From Paracoccaceae bacterium (GTDB lineage Bacteria > Pseudomonadota > Alphaproteobacteria > Rhodobacterales > Rhodobacteraceae): a DNA stretch of 8,958 bases. The notes below the pieces were generated by a model, which was given only the letters and a program-made list of their open reading frames with translations, ran no database searches and was not told the origin of the DNA. The stretch lies in assembly GCA_011525185.1 (NCBI GenBank), contig WTIQ01000189.1, positions 1 to 8,958 of the forward strand, in the 5' to 3' direction. The stretch's first letter is position 1. Every line of letters starts with the position of its first letter. This document shows positions 1 through 5,792 of the stretch, piece by piece. The translations under genes were made by a program, and so were the position numbers.

Positions 1-84
1 ACCATTGGACACCTCCCAAATCGTCATACCTGCCTTTGCTTCAACGCTTTTCCCGTCCAGCGTGAATGTAATTTTTTCGGACAT
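1..84 (-). CDS. Formate dehydrogenase-type alpha subunit, N-terminal fragment
   Basis: Only the first 28 codons are in the window; the gene continues past the left edge. The peptide starts MSEKITFTLDGKSVEAKAG and continues MTIWEVSNG. This is the beta-grasp start of the [2Fe-2S] ferredoxin-like domain that opens NAD-linked formate dehydrogenase alpha subunits and, more distantly, NuoG-type subunits. The TIWEV stretch fits the formate dehydrogenase version better. In that family the protein is a cytoplasmic molybdenum enzyme oxidising formate to CO2; this is family knowledge, since no cluster-binding Cys or molybdopterin domain is visible here. The ATG is supported by AAGGAGA on the minus strand (91-97), 6 bases upstream. 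It diverges from the exported NTF2-like gene. A different [2Fe-2S] subunit remains possible because so little is visible. Confidence 0.6.
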   Translation of the reverse strand, partial: MSEKITFTLDGKSVEAKAGMTIWEVSNG

Positions 85-176
85 GTCCCTTCTCCTTGCT
101 AGAGGCCAATCCAGCTCCCGTTCTGTAGATCACAGTTCTTCCCGTTCCCGAAGGACAATCCCGACGTTGAGAGGAA

Positions 177-216
177 AATTTGCGCCAAGCGCGTTTACGA
201 TGATGGAATTTGCGCC
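177..216. repeat. Short direct repeat in divergent promoter region
   Basis: AATTTGCGCC occurs at 177-186 and again at 207-216, exactly 30 bp apart start to start, about three helical turns. Each copy is followed within a few bases by GTTT. It lies between the divergent formate dehydrogenase-type gene and the NTF2-like gene. The spacing would suit two half-sites for a regulator of the minus-strand gene. No regulator is identifiable and chance cannot be excluded. Confidence 0.35.
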
Positions 217-245
217 CGTTTGGAAAAGTTTTTTGGGAAGATGGC

Positions 246-286
246 TTGACATTTGTTGCACCTGTTTAATAGCTACCTATCGATAG
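246..286 (+). promoter_or_regulatory. Candidate promoter and palindrome ahead of NTF2-like gene
   Basis: A perfect -35 match TTGACA lies at 246-251. Possible -10 elements follow (TAATAG at 267-272 with a 15-base spacer, or TAGCTA at 270-275 with an 18-base spacer); none is a strong match. Just downstream, CTATCGATAG (277-286) is a perfect 10-bp palindrome that could be an operator near the transcription start. The rest of the 239-bp divergent region (85-323) shows no gene; the open frame across it is not protein-like. Confidence 0.35.
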
Positions 287-323
287 ATAAATCCACGACA
301 TGAAGTCAAGAAAGGATATCGAT

Positions 324-806
324 ATGTTTAAATCAGTAATAGCCGCAGCAGCCCTTGCTCTCTCTTTCACAAGCGCAACTGTTGCCGCAGAGATCAAAAT
401 CGTCCAAAACGAAGCCCTCAATTCACTCGCACCCGCCGCGCAAGAACGCTTGATCACAGCCGTAAAAGCGGCAAGCTCGCGTTGGATTGATGCCTTCAAT
501 TCAGGTAACGCCGCCGCCGCGACGGCGCAGTATGAAGCCGATGCGGTGATGACCGCAACGCCTTTTGGCACCTTTAACGGCCATGAGGAAATTCAACCCT
601 TTTGGGAAAACCTAATCGCACAAGGCTTTGATGACGTGCGTTACATTGAGCCTAGCCTAACGGTCGTGGATGAAAACACAGCAATCGTTGCATCAAACTG
701 GAAAATGAACAAAGCAAGCGGCATTATCACGAACCAAACTTGGGTGATGCAAGCAGACGGCACAGCGAAACTCAGCGTAGACGAATTTGCTGTAACAGGC
801 GAGTAA
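324..806 (+). CDS. Exported NTF2/SnoaL-like (DUF4440-type) protein
   Basis: This is a 160-residue protein of unknown substrate. Residues 1-22 (MFKSVIAAAALALSFTSATV, then AA) form a clear Sec signal peptide with a plausible cut before Glu23, so the mature protein is probably periplasmic. The mature part has the pattern of small cone-shaped NTF2/SnoaL-fold proteins: a helix with WIDAFNSGN (about 54-62), then AQYEADAVMTATPFGTFNG and EEIQPFWENL, then alternating beta strands. Family members are ligand-binding pockets or small enzymes; nothing here fixes a reaction. I chose the ATG at 324 because AAAGGA (about 310-315) sits at a good distance and the signal peptide then starts immediately. An ATG at 300 would add eight charged residues (MKSRKDID) without a ribosome site. 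It looks monocistronic, with a hairpin and a new gene after it. Confidence 0.75.
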   Translation: MFKSVIAAAALALSFTSATVAAEIKIVQNEALNSLAPAAQERLITAVKAASSRWIDAFNSGNAAAATAQYEADAVMTATPFGTFNGHEEIQPFWENLIAQGFDDVRYIEPSLTVVDENTAIVASNWKMNKASGIITNQTWVMQADGTAKLSVDEFAVTGE

Positions 807-856
807 TCCCCTTAGAGGGCGTACCTTTGAATTAGGGTTTCCTCTCCTTAAAATCT

Positions 857-894
857 ATGGTCAATATCTGTCAAACAAGAGAGATATTGACCAT
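857..894. repeat. Perfect 13-bp inverted repeat overlapping phosphatase start
   Basis: ATGGTCAATATCT (857-869) and AGATATTGACCAT (882-894) are perfect reverse complements separated by 12 bases. The right arm covers the spacer between the purine-rich AAGAGAGA and the TTG start codon at 894, including its first base. As RNA it could hide the start; as DNA it has the form of a dyad operator for a dimeric repressor. No T-run follows, so it is not a standard terminator. Confidence 0.6.
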
Positions 895-1550
895 TGTCTA
901 CCATTTACATGACCCGCCATGGACAGGCGAACTCTGGCGCGAAAGATCATGAAAGCTATGACCAGCTCAGCGCCTTGGGCCATCAACAGGCGCGTTGGCT
1001 TGGCGATTATTTTTCAGAAATAGATCAAAGCTTTGATCGCATTATCGCAGGCGACCTCAAGCGCCAACAAGAGACCGCTCGAGGTTTAAATATTCCAAAC
1101 TTACCTATTGAGACAGATAGACGTCTAAACGAATTAGATTACTTTGGCCTAGCACAGGATTTAGAAGAAAAATTCGCCGTTCCATTTCCAGACACACAAG
1201 AGAAATTTGTTGAGCAAATTTGCACTATCTTGACCTATTGGGAGCAAGGAAAAATCACCTCACACGTGGAAAGTTACGCCGCCTTTCACAATCGGATCGA
1301 AGAGATAATTGATGAGTTTGCAAAGCGAGACGAGCGCGTGCTTATGGTCTCATCCACCGGCGTCATTGCCTCGATAGTGGCGCAGCAATTATCGGTCCCC
1401 ATCGCGCATCGCAATCGGCTTTTTGTATCCATCATGCACACGAGCCTGAACCGATTTGAGCTCTCCTGTGGGATGCTGCTTCCCACTTTATTTTGTGCAA
1501 CGCCGCATCTTGATCGACCCGAGCGTCATCACGCGCGCACGTTTATATAA
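894..1550 (+). CDS. Histidine phosphatase family protein
   Basis: This 218-residue protein belongs to the branch-1 histidine phosphatase (phosphoglycerate-mutase-like) superfamily; its substrate is unknown. The phospho-accepting motif RHG is at residues 8-10 (His9). A second phosphate-binding Arg is likely Arg57 in DLKRQQETA, and Glu80 lies in LNELDYF. The place where many members carry a second catalytic His (V-S/T-H-G-G) reads VSSTGVI (152-158), so that His is absent, as in some known subgroups. The C-terminal ATPHLDRPERHHARTFI resembles recalled alphaproteobacterial members, so the length seems complete. The start is TTG at 894. An in-frame TGA at 888-890 rules out anything earlier, and the ATG at 909 would leave only MTRHG and remove the first beta strand. 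Only 22 bp separate it from the saccharopine dehydrogenase genes, so it is probably cotranscribed. An inverted repeat overlaps its start. Confidence 0.82.
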   Translation: MSTIYMTRHGQANSGAKDHESYDQLSALGHQQARWLGDYFSEIDQSFDRIIAGDLKRQQETARGLNIPNLPIETDRRLNELDYFGLAQDLEEKFAVPFPDTQEKFVEQICTILTYWEQGKITSHVESYAAFHNRIEEIIDEFAKRDERVLMVSSTGVIASIVAQQLSVPIAHRNRLFVSIMHTSLNRFELSCGMLLPTLFCATPHLDRPERHHARTFI

Positions 1551-1572
1551 TGGTAACTGGTGAGGAGAATTT

Positions 1573-2631
1573 ATGACGCATCTTTGGGTTCGTTCTGAAC
1601 AACGCGACAATGAAAAACGTACGCCTCTTACGCCAGAAGGCGCAAAGACTCTGCTTGAACAGGGACTGCGAGTGAGTGTTGAAGAAAGCCCCCATCGCAT
1701 CCTCCCTATTGCGGAATTTAAAGCCGCTGGGTGCGAAATTGTTGCCCAAAATAGTTGGACAAAGGCGCCCGACAACGCGATTATTTTGGGCCTCAAAGAG
1801 CTCCCCGAAGATGGAACCGCCCTCAGACATCGCCATATTATGTTTGGCCATGCCTTTAAGGGGCAACACTCTGGCGCGGCTTTACTCAAGCGTTTCAAAG
1901 CGGGTCAAGGCACACTTTATGATCTCGAATATTTGACTGATGAGGCTGGAAAACGGGTCGCTGCTTTTGGCTATTGGGCGGGATATGTCGGAGCGGCGGT
2001 ATCACTCAAGTGCTGGCATGCGCAACAACAGGGGGAAACCTGCCCCGCACTCACGCCCTATCAAGGGCAAGAGCATCTGTTGTCAGACCTTAAACAGGAC
2101 TTGAACGCCATCGCGTCTCATCCTCGACCAACCGCCTTGGTCATCGGCGCATTGGGGCGTGTGGGGCGCGGCGCAAGCGATCTGTGCACGGCGATGAACC
2201 TTGCAGTGACGCAGTGGGACATAAAGGAAACCGCACATGGCGGTCCTTTTCCAGAAATCCTAGAGCATGACCTCTTTTTCAACTGCATCTTAGCCACGCC
2301 AGAAGCCCCAGTTTTCGTTGACAAATCCGCGCTCACGCGCGCGCGTCGACTTAGTGTCATTGGCGATATCGCTTGCGATCCTGACAGTGATTACAATCCT
2401 ATTCCCATTTATCGCTCTGCCACAACATGGGCTAAGCCCGCGCTCACGGTTGCAGATCCTCCGCGCTTGGACGTCATGGCCATCGATAATTTACCCTCAC
2501 TTTTGCCCCGAGAAAGTTCTCAAGATTTTGCAGCACAGCTCTTGCCTTGGCTGATGAAGCTTGACAAGCTGAGCGCGGGCGTCTGGTCACGGGCTGAGAC
2601 TGTCTTCAAACACAAAGTCAGGGAGGTTTAG
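1573..2631 (+). CDS. Saccharopine dehydrogenase, Lys1 type (NAD+, L-lysine-forming)
   Basis: This 352-residue protein is of the yeast Lys1 type, with an alanine-dehydrogenase/PNT N-terminal domain followed by a Rossmann domain. It would interconvert saccharopine with lysine plus 2-oxoglutarate using NAD(H). Visible marks are Lys75 in GLKELP and His93 in GHAFKGQ, aligning by recall with the yeast catalytic Lys77/His96 pair. Others are the nucleotide-binding LVIGALGRVGRG (189-200), DIACDPDSDYNPIPIY (265-280) and AIDNLPSLLPRESSQDF (303-319), all close to the yeast signatures. The ATG has GAGGAG (1562-1567) just upstream. The downstream partner starts one base after its stop, so the two are translationally coupled. 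Alphaproteobacteria normally make lysine through diaminopimelate, so a catabolic role (lysine-ketoglutarate reductase direction) is inferred. The direction is not decided by the sequence. Confidence 0.88.
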   Translation: MTHLWVRSEQRDNEKRTPLTPEGAKTLLEQGLRVSVEESPHRILPIAEFKAAGCEIVAQNSWTKAPDNAIILGLKELPEDGTALRHRHIMFGHAFKGQHSGAALLKRFKAGQGTLYDLEYLTDEAGKRVAAFGYWAGYVGAAVSLKCWHAQQQGETCPALTPYQGQEHLLSDLKQDLNAIASHPRPTALVIGALGRVGRGASDLCTAMNLAVTQWDIKETAHGGPFPEILEHDLFFNCILATPEAPVFVDKSALTRARRLSVIGDIACDPDSDYNPIPIYRSATTWAKPALTVADPPRLDVMAIDNLPSLLPRESSQDFAAQLLPWLMKLDKLSAGVWSRAETVFKHKVREV

Positions 2632-2632
2632 A

Positions 2633-3784
2633 ATGACTATTCACTGGTGTGGAACAGGCCTATCCTCTGTACCCGGTCTGCGGCTCCTCTTGTCCGAACG
2701 CGATGATGTAAAGGTGTGGAACCGCACCCTAGAAAAGGCCGAGGGAGCGGTTGGCGATCTGACCCAAAATATCGCGGCCTTCGATAAAGAAAGCATCGCG
2801 GCTGAACTGCGGCAGGGCGATATCATTATATCGATGCTGCCAGGCGACTGGCATGCTCCTCTTGCTCAACTCGCTATTGAAAATAAGGCGCATTTTGTCA
2901 GCTCATCTTACATCGCGCCAGAGATGCGCGCGCTTGATCAGGCTGCAAGGGACGCTGGGGTCACGGTGATGAATGAGATCGGCCTTGATCCAGGCATTGA
3001 TCATTTGATGGCGCATCACTTGGTTGAGGCCTATCGCGCCTCTCCAGACTATGATGTTGGAAACACGATCTCTTTTCTCTCTTATTGCGGTGGCATCCCC
3101 AAGCAAGCTAATCCCTTTCGCTACAAATTCAGCTGGTCTCCATTAGGTGTTTTGAAAGCGCTGCGCTCTCCGTCAACCTCAATCCGTAATTTTGAGACCT
3201 TTCAAGTGGATCGCCCTTGGAACGCAATTTCAACTTACCAAGCCCCCTTGCCCACTCCAGAGGGCTTTGAAGTCTATCCAAACCGCGATTCCCGTCCCTT
3301 TATGGCACAATATGGATTTGATCCTCGTTGGAAAGTGAAAGACTTTGTACGCGGCACCCTGCGGCTCAACGGATGGACAGACGCTTGGGCTCCTGTTTTT
3401 AAAGAGATTGAAACGCTGAGAGGTGATACGGGCGAAGCGCGCCTCCAAGAGATGTCAAATCAGTTTTGGACCGAAAACGCCTATGAAGAGGGAGAGCCAG
3501 ATCGTGTCGTACTCTGTGTCAGTTTGAAAGTAGAAAACGACCAAGGCACGTGTTGGCACCAAACCTATGCGATGGACGCTTGGGGCGATGCGCAGTCAAC
3601 AGCTATGGCGCGGCTTGTCTCAATACCAGTAGCGCTTGCAGTCAAAGCCAGCACGGAAGGCCAGCTTCCGCCTGGCGTCCATGCGGCACCTGGGAATGGG
3701 GCATTGACGACGCCATGGCTCGCGCAGATTCATAAACTTGCACAACATATTGAGATCGTCGATCATATGAAAACAGCCGAGTAA
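2633..3784 (+). CDS. Saccharopine dehydrogenase, Lys9 type (L-glutamate-forming)
   Basis: This 383-residue protein is of the Lys9/LYS9-like saccharopine reductase family, which interconverts saccharopine with glutamate plus aminoadipate semialdehyde using NAD(P). The N-terminal Rossmann motif is degenerate: WCGTGLSSVPGLRLLL (5-20), with the acidic tip missing and VWNRTLEKA (28-36) at the end of beta-2. Family signatures are EIGLDPGIDHL (115-125) and SYCGG (150-154) followed by KFSWSPLGVLKALRSP (165-180). The start ATG follows the previous stop TAG by one base, with GGGAGG at 2621-2626 as ribosome site, so it is coupled to the Lys1-type gene. Together the pair covers both half-reactions of the saccharopine route; animals and plants fuse equivalent activities in one LKR/SDH protein. 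The upstream histidine phosphatase has no obvious role in this chemistry. Confidence 0.87.
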   Translation: MTIHWCGTGLSSVPGLRLLLSERDDVKVWNRTLEKAEGAVGDLTQNIAAFDKESIAAELRQGDIIISMLPGDWHAPLAQLAIENKAHFVSSSYIAPEMRALDQAARDAGVTVMNEIGLDPGIDHLMAHHLVEAYRASPDYDVGNTISFLSYCGGIPKQANPFRYKFSWSPLGVLKALRSPSTSIRNFETFQVDRPWNAISTYQAPLPTPEGFEVYPNRDSRPFMAQYGFDPRWKVKDFVRGTLRLNGWTDAWAPVFKEIETLRGDTGEARLQEMSNQFWTENAYEEGEPDRVVLCVSLKVENDQGTCWHQTYAMDAWGDAQSTAMARLVSIPVALAVKASTEGQLPPGVHAAPGNGALTTPWLAQIHKLAQHIEIVDHMKTAE

Positions 3785-3955
3785 AGCTCTCGCCAACATA
3801 AACAATTTTAACAGGCACAAGCTTTGCTGCGCCGCTTTTACGGAGCATCGCCCTCAGCAAGGAGATTTTCTGTGTAAAAGCTCCAAAATCTGCACTCTCG
3901 CTGGACCATTGTTGAAACTTGGTATAGCCTGAGAGCAATTTTTTTGGAGATTTTC
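3785..3955 (+). promoter_or_regulatory. panB leader with inverted repeat and duplicated GGAGATTTTC
   Basis: This 171-bp gap holds no gene. TATAGC (3923-3928) is a possible -10, without a good -35 at the right distance (CTGGAC at 3901-3906 is weak). AGATTTT (3863-3869) and AAAATCT (3885-3891) form a 7-bp inverted repeat. GGAGATTTTC occurs at 3861-3870 and again at 3946-3955, where its GGAG is the panB ribosome site; the upstream copy is followed by TGTGTAA. No intrinsic terminator for the saccharopine genes is clear, so readthrough into panBC is possible. Confidence 0.35.
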
Positions 3956-4788
3956 ATGAGTGTCGTATCCAAGACCTCCCCTATTTTACCACCCGATATT
4001 CAATCTCAAAAAGGGCGCACACCGCTCGTGATGCTTACGGCTTACACCACCCCCATGGCAAAACATGTGGATCAACATTGTGATATCGCTTTGGTTGGCG
4101 ACAGCTTGGGTATGGTCTTGCACGGTTTACCCTCAACCAACGCTGTAACGATTGAGATGATGATACTCCACGGACAAGCTGTCGTGCGCGGCCTTAGCCG
4201 CGCGTTGGCTGTGATCGATATGCCCTTTGGAACCTATGAAGAAAGCCCCGCGCAGGCCTATCGCAATGCGGTCCGCATTCTCGCACAGACTGGCGCGGCA
4301 GCGGTCAAGCTCAAGGGGGGCATCATATGGCAGAGACCATCCGCTTTCTCACGGATCGCGGTATACCTGTCATGGCCCATATCGGTTTGACGCCACAAAC
4401 CGCAACAGCGCTCGGCGGTTACAAAGTTGTCGGTCGCGGTGCAGCGGGGGAAAAACTGCTCTCTGATGCACAAAAAGTAACTGAGGCTGGCGCCTTTGCG
4501 GTGGTTTTAGAGATGGTCCCCAGCGACATTGCCGCAGAGATTACAGCTCAGATCAGCATTCCGACACTTGGAATTGGCGCAGGCGTATCGTGCGACGGTC
4601 AAGTGCTCGTAAGCGAAGATATGCTGGGCCTGTTTAATGACTTCAAACCAAAATTTGTCAAACGCTACGATGATCTTGGCACACGCGCAAGCGAGGCCAT
4701 AGCCCAGTATGCCGCCGAGGTGCGCAACCGAACCTTCCCTGCTCCCGAACATAGTTTTTCAAATAAAAGCAACGTTATCACATCCTGA
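3956..4788 (+). pseudogene. panB: Ketopantoate hydroxymethyltransferase, frameshifted
   Basis: PanB adds a hydroxymethyl group from methylene-tetrahydrofolate to 2-ketoisovalerate, the first step to pantoate. Start ATG 3956 has GGAG (3946-3949) 6 bases upstream. Frame one gives MLTAYTTPMA, VGDSLGM (Asp49, metal ligand), VIDMPFGTYEESP (Asp88) and VKLKGG (Lys118), then reads out of frame and stops at 4390. The rest of the enzyme continues in the -1 frame: MAETIRFLTDRGIPVMAHIG, LGGYKV, then VLEMVP with the catalytic Glu, and ends at 4788. One added base gives a normal 277-residue protein. The family motif is K-x-E-G-G, and here the Glu (metal ligand, E. coli Glu114) reads Lys. A single missing G between 4312 and 4313 restores both the frame and the Glu (VKLEGGHHMAETI). 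An ATG at 4327 after six Gs might restart the C-terminal half. A sequencing error is the main alternative. Confidence 0.85.
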
Positions 4789-4789
4789 T

Positions 4790-5641
4790 ATGACCCAAAT
4801 TTATCGCTCCATCTCTGCGCTTCAAAGCGCTCTTCAAAGACAACGCACCAAAGGAAGCCGCATCGGCGTTGTACCTACGATGGGCGCCCTGCATGATGGA
4901 CATTTGTCGCTTGTCAAAGCGGCACAAAAAGACTGCGATTTCGTCATTGTCACAATTTTCGTATACCCAACACAATTTAACAACGCCCAAGATCTGACCA
5001 CCTATCCAAGATCTGAAGAGGCCGATCTCGCGCTGTTAAACGACCTTCATGTCGATGCCGCCTTTTTGCCCGATGTAGAGGAAATTTACCCAAACGGGCA
5101 CAGCACAAAAATCTCGCTTGATGGTCCTGCGCAGAGACTGGAGGGGGAAATGCGCCCTAAGCATTTTGATGGGGTTGCAACGGTCGTTGCCAAGCTCTTT
5201 AGCATCACTCAGGCCGAGCGCAGTTATTTTGGTGAAAAAGACTGGCAGCAGCTACAAGTCATAAAGACAGTGGTCAAAGCCCTCAATTTACCATTCAAAG
5301 TCATCGGTTGACCGACATTGCGCTAAGAGGACGGACTGGCTCTCTCATCTCGAAATCGCCTCTTAGATAAGACGACGCGGACAATCGCAACCAACCTTAT
5401 TCAAGAAATACGCTTGGCCAGAGAAAGGCTCCATTTACGAGGCAAAGTTGAAGAGATACTAATACAAGGGCGCGACGCGCTTGTGAAGGCAGGCTTTAAC
5501 CATGTTGACTATTTTGAGCTTTGTGACGGGCTGACCCTTCAACCCCTCTCAACCCTTCAAGAAAACGCCCGCATACTCGTTGCCGCACAACTGGGTCGGG
5601 TCCGCCTCATTGATAACATCTCTGCAGATGCTCAAGCTTAG
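4790..5641 (+). pseudogene. panC: Pantothenate synthetase, interrupted by two in-frame stops
   Basis: PanC joins pantoate and beta-alanine to pantothenate with ATP. The ATG lies one base after the panB stop (TGATATG) and has no clear ribosome site of its own, so it depends on coupling with panB. Seen: VPTMGALHDGH (28-38, the HxGH nucleotide-binding motif), PTQF (60-63) and FGEKDWQQL (147-155). The reading then hits TGA at 5309-5311 (residue 174) and TAA at 5324-5326. With no frame change the protein continues as PTLR, EDGLALSSRN (KMSKS-like) through VDYFEL and LGRVRLIDNI to a normal end, 283 codons overall. The usual sequence here is GCPTLREEDGLA, so Cys and Glu codons appear to have become stops. 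In addition FVYPTQF has Tyr59 where the family has Asn (FVNPTQF, a residue recalled as catalytic in the Mycobacterium enzyme). This pattern fits a decaying gene better than a lone read error. Confidence 0.88.
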
Positions 5642-5792
5642 GGTTCGAGAGCCTGTTACTTTCACTCAGAAAGACCTCTGCATAACACCCCTCCATTTAG
5701 AAATGAGGGCAATGCCTGTCTGGGTAGGAGCGAGCATGCGGTTATGAGACCTTTGAGAATTTGCCACAATGTCCATATATTTCAATAAATTA

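Noticed and set aside
5..286. Plus-strand open frame at the left edge
   Set aside because: It runs antisense to the formate dehydrogenase-type start and through its promoter region, with a serine/arginine-rich, unprotein-like composition.
857..894. Inverted repeat as terminator of the NTF2-like gene
   Set aside because: The right arm ends on the next gene's start codon and no T-run follows on either strand.
3944..3955. TTG start at 3944 for panB
   Set aside because: It would place the GGAG ribosome site inside the gene. ATG at 3956 has correct spacing and gives a normal PanB start.
4709..4789. Earlier start for panC overlapping the panB end
   Set aside because: The added residues translate the panB C-terminal coding region out of frame; PanC homology begins at the ATG at 4790.
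5309..5326. TGA in panC read as selenocysteine or under a reassigned code
   Set aside because: Other genes here (panB, the SDR, DUF1365 and the FAD protein) end at TGA, a TAA follows five codons later, and Cys at this place is not a known selenocysteine site.
5414..5641. Independent small gene downstream of the panC stops
   Set aside because: It is in the same frame as panC and matches the PanC C-terminal domain (VDYFEL, LGRVRLIDNI). It is a remnant, not a separate gene.
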